This document shows positions 8,854 through 17,030 of a stretch of 64,000 bases of DNA, one piece after another. Under the pieces are notes generated by a model. It was not told the DNA's origin, ran no database searches, and worked only from the letters and a program-made list of their open reading frames with translations. Position 1 is the stretch's first letter. The number at the start of each line of letters is the position of its first letter. The DNA lies in the NCBI GenBank assembly GCA_965232285.1, contig CBDDPL010000004.1:248001-312000 (forward strand), written 5' to 3'. The DNA is from Denitrobaculum sp965232285 (GTDB lineage: Bacteria > Pseudomonadota > Alphaproteobacteria > Kiloniellales > Kiloniellaceae). The position numbers were made by a program, and so were the translations under genes.

Positions 8854-11826
8854 TTATTGTTTGCGCAAGGCCGACCTGAGAAGCTGCGCCACGTGAAGCG
8901 CCTGACGTTCAGTGCCGTCCGCGATCTGGTGGCGGCAGGAGGTGCCGTCGGCAACGATAACCGTGGCGCCGTCCGCCTCTCTCACCTTTGGCAGCAGCGC
9001 GGCTTCGCCCATTTTCATGGAGATGTCGTAAGTGTCGGCGCCGTAGCCGAAGGCGCCCGCCATGCCGCAACAACTGCTTTCGACCGTTTCGACCTGCAGG
9101 TCCGGGATCAGTGCCAGTGCCTTCTGTGTCGCCGTCAAGGCGCCGTGGGCCTTCTGATGGCAATGGCCATGCAGCAGAACCCTTTCCGTGACCGGCTCGA
9201 AGTCGAGCTTCAGTCTGCCAGCCTCGGCTTCCCGACAGAGGAACTCTTCGAGCAGCATGGCCTGGCCGGCGATGATATCGACCTCTTGCTGCCGAGCGCT
9301 TTCCCCGGGGAAGAGCGCGCGGAACTCGTCGCGCAAGGTCAGAAGACAACTGGGTTCCAGCCCGACGATCGCCACGCCACGCTGGGCAAAGGGCAGTAGC
9401 GTTTCGATGACGCGTTCCGCTTCGGTCTTGGCTTCTTCCACCAGCCCGACGGAGAGGAAGGTGCGGCCGCAGCAGAGCGGGCGTTTGCGGTCTGCGGCCT
9501 CTGCCGCCCGCACCCGATAGCCACCGGCTTTCAGGACAGCGCTGGCCGCGCGCAGGTTATCCGACTCGAAATAGCGGTTGAAGGTGTCGGCCAGCAGAAC
9601 GACCTCGGGGCCCTTCGCCTGTGATTCTCCGTTTGATTCGGTAAAGGGCGTGCTTTCCCAATGGGGCAGCTTGCGCCGGGCGGAAAAGCCGGTGAGGCGC
9701 TCCAGGGCGGCCGGCAATCCCGGGACATGGTTTCGCAGGTTGGCCAGCCAGGGCAGCTTCGACAGCAGCGGCGCATAACGCGGCAGGTAGGCGACAAGAC
9801 GGTCGTGGAGACTGAGGCCCTGTTTCGCGGCGCGGGCCGCCAGAACCTCGGTCTTCATTTTCGCCATGTCGACGCCGGTTGGACACTCGCGCTTGCAGCC
9901 TTTGCAGGCGACGCAGAGCTTAAGGGTCTCCATCATCTCGTCGGAGGTGAAGGCCTCGGGCCCGAGCTGACCCGAGAGTGCCAGTCGCAGCGTGTTGGCC
10001 CGGCCACGCACCGAGTCGCGCTCGTCACGGGTCGCGCGGTAGGAAGGGCACATGACGCCGCCCTGGAGTTTCCGGCAGGCGCCGTTGTTGTTGCACATCT
10101 CCACGGCGCCCTGAAAGCCGCCGGCCGCCCCGGGATAGGCGCTCCAGTCCAGCAGGCTGCGCATCTCCGGCGGCTTGTAGTCGGGGCCGTAGCGCAGCAG
10201 CGCGCGCTCGTCCATCTTCGGCGCCCGCACGATCTTGCCGGGATTGAGCAGGCCTTCCGGATCGAAGCGGTCCTTCACCTCCCCGAAGCTCTGGATCATG
10301 CGTGACCCGAACATGCGCTCGTGATGCTCGGAACGGACGATGCCGTCACCGTGCTCGCCGGAGTGTGAGCCCTTATACTCGGCGACCATGTCGAAGGCTT
10401 CTTCGGCGATGGCGCGCATCTTGCGCAGGTCTTCGTCCAGCTTCAGGTTCAGGACCGGCCGGACATGCAGGCAGCCGACCGAGGCGTGAGCGTACCAGGT
10501 GCCCGTCGTGCCATGCTTTTCAAAGATGTCGGTGAGACGCGCGGTGTAATCGGCAAGATCGGTCAGGCGTACCGCGCAGTCTTCCACGAAGGAGATGGGT
10601 TTTCCTTCAGTCTTCATGGACATCATGATGTTGAGGCCGGCCTTGCGCACCTCCATCAGGGCGGCCTGTTCGGCGGGGTCTGTGATCTCGACCACTCCGC
10701 CCCAGTGCTTGCCTTCGTGATTCCAGGCGAAGCCCAGGTCACCGATGCGCTCGCCGAGTTGCTTGAGTTGGCGCAGGTTTTCTTGCCCGTCGTCGCCCGC
10801 GAACTCGACCAGCAGGAGGGCTTCGGGGGTGCCGCGGACCACCCGCTCGATGGTGGGGCGGTACATGGCGACATCCCGCGCCAGATCGATCATGGTGCGG
10901 TCGACCAGTTCCACGAAGGCCGGGTCCAGGGAGACCAGGTGCTGGGTCGCGTCCATGGCTTCGTAGAAGCTCGCAAAGTGGCAGACCCCGAGCACCTTGG
11001 TGCGCGGCAGGGGCGAGAGCTTCAGTTCGATGCGGGTGGAGTAGGCGAGGGTGCCTTCCGAACCAACCAGCAAATGCGCCAGGTTGTTTCCGGGCTCGAG
11101 AGCGTCCGGAACCAGCGCATCGATGTTGTAGCCGCCGACCCGCCGCGCGACCTCGGGAAAACGCAGGCGGATCTCCTCGGCCTCCCGCGTGCCCAGCGCC
11201 AGGAGATCGCGGAAGAGATCCTGCTCCGGCGAAGGTCTGTTGAGGGCGGCGAGCTCCGGCGGGACTTCGCCGAAGTGCAGGGCCGTGCCGTCGGCCAGCA
11301 GGGCGTCGATGGCGAGCACGTTGTCCCGCATGGTGCCGTAGCGGATCGAGCGGCTGCCACAGGAGTTATTGCCGGCCATGCCGCCGATGGTCGCGCGGCT
11401 GGCGGTCGAGACGTCGACCGGGAACCAGAGCCCGTGCGGCTTCAGGGCGGCATTGAGATGGTCGAGGACGATGCCGGGTTCCACGACGCAGCGCCGGTTT
11501 TCCACGTCCAGTTCGATCAGTTTGTTGAGGTGCTTCGAAGTGTCGATGACGAGAGCCTGGTTCACCGTCTGGCCGCACTGAGAGGTGCCGCCGCCCCGTG
11601 GCAGGACCGGGATGCCGGCATCGCGGGCGATGGCAAGAGTCTTTTGGACGTCTTCGAGATCCTCGGGGACGATCACCCCGAGCGGGGTCATCTGATAGAT
11701 CGACGCGTCCGTGGCGTAGCGGCCGCGCGAGAAGCGGTCGAACAGCGTGACGCCTTGGAGCTCAGATGCCAGACGGCGCTGCAATGCGAGATCGAGATCC
11801 CCGCTGCTGTGTCGGTTGTTTGTCAT
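8854..11826 (-). CDS. GlcD-GlcF fusion: FAD- and Fe-S-dependent D-2-hydroxyacid dehydrogenase
   Basis: This 990-residue protein joins a PCMH-type FAD-binding oxidase (about residues 45-540) to a GlcF-like iron-sulfur part (about 570-990). Visible are the FAD loop PRGGGTSQCGQTVNQ, the linker motif NNSCGSRSIRYGTMRDN, and cysteine clusters near 576 (CNNNGACRKLQGG) and 630 (CVACKGCKRECPTG) for [4Fe-4S] centres. Two CCG motifs occur near 783 (LCCGRTF) and 917 (SSCCGMAG). Such fusions (YdiJ type) oxidise D-2-hydroxyglutarate, D-lactate or related acids and pass electrons to the quinone pool or a cytochrome. A GGAGG directly touches the ATG at 11826, so the exact start is uncertain. It is divergent from a serine-glyoxylate-type aminotransferase. 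Confidence 0.88.
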   Translation of the reverse strand: MTNNRHSSGDLDLALQRRLASELQGVTLFDRFSRGRYATDASIYQMTPLGVIVPEDLEDVQKTLAIARDAGIPVLPRGGGTSQCGQTVNQALVIDTSKHLNKLIELDVENRRCVVEPGIVLDHLNAALKPHGLWFPVDVSTASRATIGGMAGNNSCGSRSIRYGTMRDNVLAIDALLADGTALHFGEVPPELAALNRPSPEQDLFRDLLALGTREAEEIRLRFPEVARRVGGYNIDALVPDALEPGNNLAHLLVGSEGTLAYSTRIELKLSPLPRTKVLGVCHFASFYEAMDATQHLVSLDPAFVELVDRTMIDLARDVAMYRPTIERVVRGTPEALLLVEFAGDDGQENLRQLKQLGERIGDLGFAWNHEGKHWGGVVEITDPAEQAALMEVRKAGLNIMMSMKTEGKPISFVEDCAVRLTDLADYTARLTDIFEKHGTTGTWYAHASVGCLHVRPVLNLKLDEDLRKMRAIAEEAFDMVAEYKGSHSGEHGDGIVRSEHHERMFGSRMIQSFGEVKDRFDPEGLLNPGKIVRAPKMDERALLRYGPDYKPPEMRSLLDWSAYPGAAGGFQGAVEMCNNNGACRKLQGGVMCPSYRATRDERDSVRGRANTLRLALSGQLGPEAFTSDEMMETLKLCVACKGCKRECPTGVDMAKMKTEVLAARAAKQGLSLHDRLVAYLPRYAPLLSKLPWLANLRNHVPGLPAALERLTGFSARRKLPHWESTPFTESNGESQAKGPEVVLLADTFNRYFESDNLRAASAVLKAGGYRVRAAEAADRKRPLCCGRTFLSVGLVEEAKTEAERVIETLLPFAQRGVAIVGLEPSCLLTLRDEFRALFPGESARQQEVDIIAGQAMLLEEFLCREAEAGRLKLDFEPVTERVLLHGHCHQKAHGALTATQKALALIPDLQVETVESSCCGMAGAFGYGADTYDISMKMGEAALLPKVREADGATVIVADGTSCRHQIADGTERQALHVAQLLRSALRKQ

Positions 11827-11907
11827 CCTCCGGATCCAGGCCGATTCTGCAGAGATTTTACCGGATTTTGCATAATCCGCTTGACTCGAAAAGTGAATTC
11901 ATAATTC

Positions 11908-11921
11908 ATTATTGCAATAAT
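11908..11921. promoter_or_regulatory. Perfect 14-bp palindrome in a divergent promoter
   Basis: ATTATTGCAATAAT is a perfect dyad in the 219-bp gap between the GlcD-GlcF fusion gene and the aminotransferase gene. The gap is AT-rich around it and also contains AATTCATAATTCAT direct repeats just before. It is a reasonable operator candidate for the nearby GntR regulator or another factor, but nothing in the sequence decides this. Confidence 0.35.
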
Positions 11922-12045
11922 CAACCCGCCCGACAAGCTGCGATCGATCGGGCAGAGAAGCGACAACGGATCGCTACCGCGGTTTGCGATTGGTCTCATT
12001 GCTGATTGCATCTCCGTTTGTAGGGAGCCCCAGGGAGACGCCCAG

Positions 12046-13245
12046 ATGTCCAGGCAAGGCCGCCATTTCCTGCAAATTCCCGGTCCGACCAATGTGCCGG
12101 ACCGTATCCTGCGCGCGATGGATATGCCGACCATGGACCATCGCAGCCCTGCCTTCGGTGAGCTGGGCCTGCGTGTGCTCGAAGGCATGAAGTCGATCTT
12201 CAAGTGTTCCGGGCCGGTCTTCATCTATCCGGCCTCCGGTACCGGCGCCTGGGAAGCGGCCCTGGTCAATACCCTGAACCCCGGCGATCAGGTGCTGATG
12301 TACGAGACCGGGCATTTCTCCACACTCTGGAAGTCCCTCGCGACCAAGGTCGGACTGCAGCCGGAGTTTCTGCAGGGCGACTGGCGCAGTGGAGCAGATG
12401 CCAGCGCGATCGAGACCCGCCTGCGCGAGGATCCCGGTCATGAGATCAAGGCCGTCTGCGTCGTGCATAACGAGACCTCGACCGGCGCGACGACGCGGGT
12501 CGACGAGGTGCGCAAGGCGATCGATGCGGCGGGTCATCCCGCGCTGCTCATGGTCGATACCATCTCCTCGCTGGCCTCCATCGATTTCTGCATGGACGAG
12601 TGGGGCGTCGACGTCACGGTGGCCGGCTCCCAGAAAGGCCTGATGTTGCCGCCGGGCCTTTCCTTCAACGCGGTCAGCGAAAAGGCGCTGGCGGCGGCCA
12701 AGGACTGTACTTCCATGAAGGCCTTCTGGTCCTGGGAAGACATGGCCGGCCCCAACGCGACCGGCTTCTTTCCTTACACGCCGGCGACCAACCTGCTGTA
12801 CGGCCTGGCGGAAGCCATCGACATGCTGCACGAGGAGGGCCTGGACAATGTCTTCGCCCGCCACGACCGGCACGCCGAAGCGACCCGCCGTGCAGTGGAG
12901 ACCTGGGGACTCGAAATTCTTTGTAACGAGCCCAGGCACTACTCCAGTTCCCTGACTGCGGTGCGTCTGCCCGAAGGTCATGACGCGGACGCCTTCCGGA
13001 AGGTGGTGGCCGAGAGTTTCAACATGTCCCTGGGTAACGGCTTGAGCAAGCTGGCCGGACGGGTCTTCCGGATCGGTCATCTCGGGGACTTCAACGATTT
13101 GATGCTGGCCGGCACCCTTTCGGGTGTGGAGATGGGACTGGAGCTTGCCGGCGTGCCCCATGAGCGGGGCGGCGTGCAGGCGGCGCTGGATTTCCTTGCC
13201 AACGAAGCGCGCGCCAATGCGGGCGCTCAGGAAGCAGCAGAGTAG
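12046..13245 (+). CDS. Serine-glyoxylate-type aminotransferase (class V PLP enzyme)
   Basis: This 399-residue fold-type I enzyme starts with the family signature FLQIPGPTNVPDRILRAM and carries the PLP lysine in AGSQKGLMLPPG near residue 197. Serine-glyoxylate aminotransferase makes glycine and hydroxypyruvate; close relatives include aspartate-glyoxylate aminotransferase BhcA. The genes needed for the beta-hydroxyaspartate cycle around bhcA are absent here, so the SGAT call is preferred. It heads a plus-strand run that continues with the TRAP transporter and CoA enzymes, and it is divergent from the GlcD-GlcF fusion. Glyoxylate handling links the two. GGGAGA lies at the right distance upstream of the ATG. 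Confidence 0.85.
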   Translation: MSRQGRHFLQIPGPTNVPDRILRAMDMPTMDHRSPAFGELGLRVLEGMKSIFKCSGPVFIYPASGTGAWEAALVNTLNPGDQVLMYETGHFSTLWKSLATKVGLQPEFLQGDWRSGADASAIETRLREDPGHEIKAVCVVHNETSTGATTRVDEVRKAIDAAGHPALLMVDTISSLASIDFCMDEWGVDVTVAGSQKGLMLPPGLSFNAVSEKALAAAKDCTSMKAFWSWEDMAGPNATGFFPYTPATNLLYGLAEAIDMLHEEGLDNVFARHDRHAEATRRAVETWGLEILCNEPRHYSSSLTAVRLPEGHDADAFRKVVAESFNMSLGNGLSKLAGRVFRIGHLGDFNDLMLAGTLSGVEMGLELAGVPHERGGVQAALDFLANEARANAGAQEAAE

Positions 13246-13288
13246 GTAGAATATAGTAGATCGGAGACAAGACATCGGATTGCGCGGC

Positions 13289-13328
13289 GCCGTTCCCGCA
13301 GATCAAGCCGCTACGACACAGGAACGGC
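13289..13328 (+). other. Stem-loop in the dctP leader
   Basis: GCCGTTCC (13289-13296) pairs perfectly with GGAACGGC (13321-13328), leaving a 24-nt loop, just before the GGGAGGA ribosome-binding site of dctP. There is no U-run, so it is not a terminator. It may protect the 5' end of the abundant binding-protein message. Weak evidence. Confidence 0.3.
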
Positions 13329-13344
13329 ATAAAGGGAGGAAAAA

Positions 13345-14322
13345 ATGAAACTGTTAAAAGTTCTGGCGACAGCCGCCGTCGCGGCCGCCATTTCCAGTAC
13401 GGCTTACGCAGAGAAGATCCAGCTCAAGTTCGGTCACGTCGGGGCTCCGGGCTCGCTCTTCGCGGCTTCGGCCGATGAGTTCGCCCGCATCGCGAATGCC
13501 AAGCTGGGCGATAAGGCCGAGGTCGTGGTCTTCGGTTCCAGCCAGTTGGGTAAGGACAAGGAGCTGCTGCAGAAGCTGAAGCTCGGCCAGGTCCACTTCT
13601 CACTGCCATCTTCCGTCATGTCCTCGGTGTCCGATGAGTTCGGTGTCTTCGAGATGCCTTACATCATCAAGGACCGCGGCCACATGAAGCGGGTCGAGGG
13701 CGCTATCATGGACTCGGTCCTGCAGCCGGCCGCCAGTTCCAAGGGCTATAAGATCCTGGCGCTCTGGGAGAACGGCTTCCGTCACATCACCAACAATACC
13801 CGTCCGATCAATGTGCCCGCCGATCTGGCCGGCGTGAAACTGCGTACGCCCAAGGGCGCCTGGCGGGTGAAGATGTTCAAGCTCTACGGCGCGAACCCGA
13901 CGCCCATGTCCTTCTCGGAGGTCTTTACGGCTCTGCAGACAGGTGTGATCGACGGCCAGGAAAACCCCTATGCGCAGATCTGGAGCGCAAAGTTCCAGGA
14001 GGTGCAGAAGTATCTCTCCATCACGGGCCACGTTTATACCCCCGCCTATGTCCTGACCTCGGAGAAGCACTTCGCCAAGCTGCCGCAGGATGTGCAGGAC
14101 GCGCTGATCGAAGCGGCCCAGGAAACCCAGGCTTACGTTTATTCAACGGCGGCCATGCTTGAGACCGACCTGCTGTCGAAGCTCAAGGACGGCGGCGTCA
14201 CCGTGAACAATGCCGACAAGGCGGCCTTCGTCGAGGCTTCGAAGCCGATCTACGATGAGTTCTCCTCTTCGGTTGACGGTGGGGCAGCCCTGGTCAAAAC
14301 GGTTCTGGACCTGGCCCAGTAA
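13345..14322 (+). CDS. dctP: TRAP transporter substrate-binding protein (DctP family)
   Basis: The 325-residue periplasmic protein starts with a signal peptide (about residues 1-22, cleavage after AYA) and follows the DctP fold. The ligand-carboxylate region is visible as LRTPKGAWRVKMFKLYGANPTPMSFSEVFTALQTGVIDGQENP, with the key Arg near residue 166. DctP proteins bind organic acids and hand them to the DctQ-DctM permease for Na+-driven uptake. A strong GGGAGGA lies 7 nt before the ATG. The genes around it suggest a hydroxy- or dicarboxylic acid as ligand, but the exact ligand cannot be read from the sequence. It is followed by a stem-loop before dctQ. Confidence 0.93.
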   Translation: MKLLKVLATAAVAAAISSTAYAEKIQLKFGHVGAPGSLFAASADEFARIANAKLGDKAEVVVFGSSQLGKDKELLQKLKLGQVHFSLPSSVMSSVSDEFGVFEMPYIIKDRGHMKRVEGAIMDSVLQPAASSKGYKILALWENGFRHITNNTRPINVPADLAGVKLRTPKGAWRVKMFKLYGANPTPMSFSEVFTALQTGVIDGQENPYAQIWSAKFQEVQKYLSITGHVYTPAYVLTSEKHFAKLPQDVQDALIEAAQETQAYVYSTAAMLETDLLSKLKDGGVTVNNADKAAFVEASKPIYDEFSSSVDGGAALVKTVLDLAQ

Positions 14323-14340
14323 CAAGGTCCTAAGAGTTGA

Positions 14341-14374
14341 GCCGGTGCCGCGGAAGAGTCGCCGTGGTACCGGC
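14341..14374 (+). other. Intercistronic stem-loop between dctP and dctQ
   Basis: A 13-bp stem (GCCGGTGCCGCGG with CCGTGGTACCGGC, two G-U pairs) closes an 8-nt loop. It is followed by TTCTTACT rather than a strong U-run. Such hairpins after binding-protein genes stabilise the upstream message and lower permease expression, so the operon probably makes excess DctP. Partial terminator activity is also possible. Confidence 0.55.
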
Positions 14375-14418
14375 TTCTTACTGAAACGCCTTCGGTCGGG
14401 AACACAGGGGGTAAATCG

Positions 14419-14952
14419 TTGCTTTCCGGGATATCGCGTGCGCTCGACGCCGTCCTGCAGTGGATCTTGATCATCCTGATGATCAGCCTGACGGCGATCG
14501 TGGTCATTGCCGTCATCTATCGCAAGTTCGACGCTTCACTCTCCTGGTACGACGAGGTGGCTTCCATCACCTTGGCCTGGATTACCTATTACGGCGCGGC
14601 CTTGGCGGCGCTCCGGCGCCAGCACATCGGCTTTGACAGCGTCATCCTGGCGCTTCCGAGTGGTCTCCGCGTCGCCGCTGTGCTAGTCGCTGAGATCCTG
14701 GTCATCGGGTTCTTCGTTCTGCTCGCCTGGGCCGGCCTCGAAGTGCTCGAGGTGCTGGAAGGTGAGAGCCTGGTCAGCCTGACCTGGGTGCCGATCCAGT
14801 TCACCCAGTCCGTCATTCCGATCGGGGCCATCCTCTTCATCATTGCGGAACTGCTGAGCGCGCCTGGTTACTTCAAGGCCGTCATGAGCGGTCAGTCGAG
14901 CGAGCATCCGGATATCGATATCGATGAGCTCGAAGGGGGCGCGCGGTCATGA
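14419..14952 (+). CDS. dctQ: TRAP transporter small permease (DctQ family)
   Basis: The 177-residue protein has four hydrophobic segments (about residues 10-32, 50-68, 88-112 and 130-150), as expected for the small TRAP membrane subunit. The family signature WYDEVASITLAWITYYGAALA is present. The best start is TTG at 14419; no ATG fits family length. It overlaps dctM by 4 bp (ATGA), so the two permease subunits are translationally coupled. The acidic tail DIDIDELEGG is cytoplasmic. Confidence 0.9.
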   Translation: MLSGISRALDAVLQWILIILMISLTAIVVIAVIYRKFDASLSWYDEVASITLAWITYYGAALAALRRQHIGFDSVILALPSGLRVAAVLVAEILVIGFFVLLAWAGLEVLEVLEGESLVSLTWVPIQFTQSVIPIGAILFIIAELLSAPGYFKAVMSGQSSEHPDIDIDELEGGARS

Positions 14953-16229
14953 TCGTCTTTCTGATGTTCGTCGCCCTGGTGGCCATGATCTGCCTGAACG
15001 TCCCCATCGCGGTGGCGCTGGCCATCTCCGGTATTCTCGGCCTGCTGGCGACCGAAGGGGTCGGCAGCCTGGTGACCGTCGCGCTGGATATGTACGACGG
15101 CTCGACCAAGTTCTCGCTGATCGCCATTCCCATGTTCGTGCTGGCCGGCGCGATCATGAATGCCTCCGGGATCTCTCAACGCCTGATCGCCTTCGTGAGT
15201 GCGCTGATCGGTTTCGTGCGCGGCGGGCTGGCGATGGTGAGTATCGGTGTCTCGCTCTTCTTTGCTGAGATCTCCGGCTCCGCGGTGGCTGATGTCGCCG
15301 CGCTGGGCTCGATCCTGATCCCGGAGATGAAGAAGCGCGGCTACAAGAAGGCCTTCGCGGCCGCCGTCACTTCCTCTTCCGCGTCGCTGGCGATCATCAT
15401 CCCGCCCTCGATCCCCATGATCCTCTACGCGGTCTCCGCGGAGACCTCAGTGGAGCAGCTATTTGTCGCCGGTGTGGTTCCCGGGCTGTTGGGGGCGGCC
15501 GGTCTTATGGGCGTCGCCTATATTTCCGCGCGCCGCTATAACCTGCCGATCGAGGAAGCCTTCAATCTGCGGCAGGTCCGCAAGACCTTCATCGATGCTC
15601 TGCCGACCTTTTCCCTGCCGGTGATCATCCTCGGCGGCATTTTCGGCGGCTACGTGACCGCCACGGAAGCAGCCGGCCTGGCCGTCATCGTCTCGATCAT
15701 CATCGGTCTCTGGTACAGCGAAGTCGATTTCGTTCGGCTCAAGGAAGCGATGCTGGAAGGCGGCATGCAGACCTCGGTGGTCATGCTGCTGGTCGCGGCT
15801 TCGGTCCTGATGGGCGGTTTCCTGACCCGGGCTCAGATCCCGCAGGAGATTGCGCAGTCGATCATCGACTTCACCGACAACAAGTATGTCATCCTGGCGA
15901 TTCTGAACGTCTTCTTCCTGATCATCGGCTTCTTCCTGCATTCCGCGGCGGCGATCATTCTGGTGGTGCCGATCGTGGTGCCGCTGATCCAGCAGGCGGG
16001 CATCGATCCCATTCACTTTGGCCTGGTGGTGACGCTCAATCTGGCGATCGGTCAGCAGACCCCGCCGGTGGCTTCGGTGCTGATCACCGCCTGCTCCATC
16101 GCCAAGGCCAATATCTGGGAGGTCAGCCGCGTGAATCTGCCTTTCATCGGCGTTCTGCTCGCGGTCCTGATTATCTGCACCTATGTTCCTCAGGTACCCC
16201 TGTTCCTGGTTGACTACTTCTACAGGTAA
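14949..16229 (+). CDS. dctM: TRAP transporter large permease (DctM family)
   Basis: The 426-residue protein has about twelve membrane segments and is the Na+-coupled transport channel of the TRAP system. Family motifs include SLFFAEISGSAVADVAALGS, the helical-hairpin region SLAIIIPPSIPMILYAV and GQQTPPVASVLI. It overlaps dctQ by 4 bp and is followed after 9 bp by the enoyl-CoA hydratase gene, so transport and CoA-dependent breakdown are in one operon. Confidence 0.94.
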   Translation: MIVFLMFVALVAMICLNVPIAVALAISGILGLLATEGVGSLVTVALDMYDGSTKFSLIAIPMFVLAGAIMNASGISQRLIAFVSALIGFVRGGLAMVSIGVSLFFAEISGSAVADVAALGSILIPEMKKRGYKKAFAAAVTSSSASLAIIIPPSIPMILYAVSAETSVEQLFVAGVVPGLLGAAGLMGVAYISARRYNLPIEEAFNLRQVRKTFIDALPTFSLPVIILGGIFGGYVTATEAAGLAVIVSIIIGLWYSEVDFVRLKEAMLEGGMQTSVVMLLVAASVLMGGFLTRAQIPQEIAQSIIDFTDNKYVILAILNVFFLIIGFFLHSAAAIILVVPIVVPLIQQAGIDPIHFGLVVTLNLAIGQQTPPVASVLITACSIAKANIWEVSRVNLPFIGVLLAVLIICTYVPQVPLFLVDYFYR

Positions 16230-16238
16230 GGAACCGCC

Positions 16239-17027
16239 GTGGCTGAAGACTCGGAAGAAATCCTCTATGAGGTTAAGGATTCGATCGGCTGGGTGACCTT
16301 CAACCGGCCCCAGGCGCGCAATGCGCTGACGTTCGGCATGTACCGGAGGCTGGCTGAGATCTGCCGGGATGCGCCACAGGCCGATGGGCTGAAAGCCATC
16401 GTCGTCTGCGGCGCCGGTGAGAAGGCCTTCGCCGCCGGCACGGATATCGCCCAGTTCCGCAACTTCTCGAGCGCGCAGGATGCCCTGGACTACGAAGCGC
16501 AGATGGACGAGGTCCTGGGGGCCGTCGAGCGTTGCAGCGTGCCCACCATCGCGGCGATCCACGGTGCCTGCACTGGCGGCGGTGCGGGGATTGCAGCCGC
16601 CTGCGACCTGCGCATTGCCGCGGCGGACTTCCGATTCGGTTTTCCTATCGCACGGACCCTGGGGAACTGTCTTTCGATCGAAAATCTCTCACGCCTGACC
16701 GCTTTGATCGGGGCTGGGCGGACCCGTGAAATCATCTTCACTGCGCGCCTGGTCGGAGCCGAGGAAGCCCATTCGGCCGGCTTGATTTCGGAGATCCTGG
16801 AGGACCGGGAAGCCGTGATGACGCGCGCCGGGGAACTCGCCGGACTTATGTCCGGTTTCGCACCGCTGACACTGCGGGCGACCAAGGAAGGGTTGCGGCG
16901 GCTGCGGGCGAAGCAGGCGGATCTGGACGACCACGACCTGGTGACGCTTTGCTACACCAGCGAGGATTTCAGGGAAGGCCTCGAGGCCTTTCTCGCCAAG
17001 CGCAAGCCGGACTGGAAGGGGCGCTGA
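16239..17027 (+). CDS. Enoyl-CoA hydratase/isomerase family protein, atypical active site
   Basis: The 262-residue crotonase-fold protein begins at GTG 16239. Oxyanion-hole segments are visible as KAFAAGTDIAQF and GACTGGGAGIAAACDLRIA. The position that normally holds the first catalytic glutamate (FGxPE in hydratases) reads FGFPIARTLGN here, so that residue is missing. A second Glu is present in TREIIFTARL. It may therefore not be a classical hydratase; lyase, isomerase or hydrolase activity is possible. It lies between dctM and a CoA-transferase gene (3-bp gap), so its substrate is probably the CoA ester made by that enzyme. Confidence 0.82.
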   Translation: MAEDSEEILYEVKDSIGWVTFNRPQARNALTFGMYRRLAEICRDAPQADGLKAIVVCGAGEKAFAAGTDIAQFRNFSSAQDALDYEAQMDEVLGAVERCSVPTIAAIHGACTGGGAGIAAACDLRIAAADFRFGFPIARTLGNCLSIENLSRLTALIGAGRTREIIFTARLVGAEEAHSAGLISEILEDREAVMTRAGELAGLMSGFAPLTLRATKEGLRRLRAKQADLDDHDLVTLCYTSEDFREGLEAFLAKRKPDWKGR

Positions 17028-17030
17028 GAG

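Noticed and set aside
10465..11904. Long plus-strand frame across the GlcD-GlcF fusion gene
   Set aside because: Composition is that of an antisense shadow (runs of Gly, Gln, Asp, His) and the opposite strand encodes clear FAD and Fe-S motifs.
12046..13245. BhcA (aspartate-glyoxylate aminotransferase) of the beta-hydroxyaspartate cycle
   Set aside because: BhcB, BhcC and BhcD genes are not found next to it, so the serine-glyoxylate call is safer.
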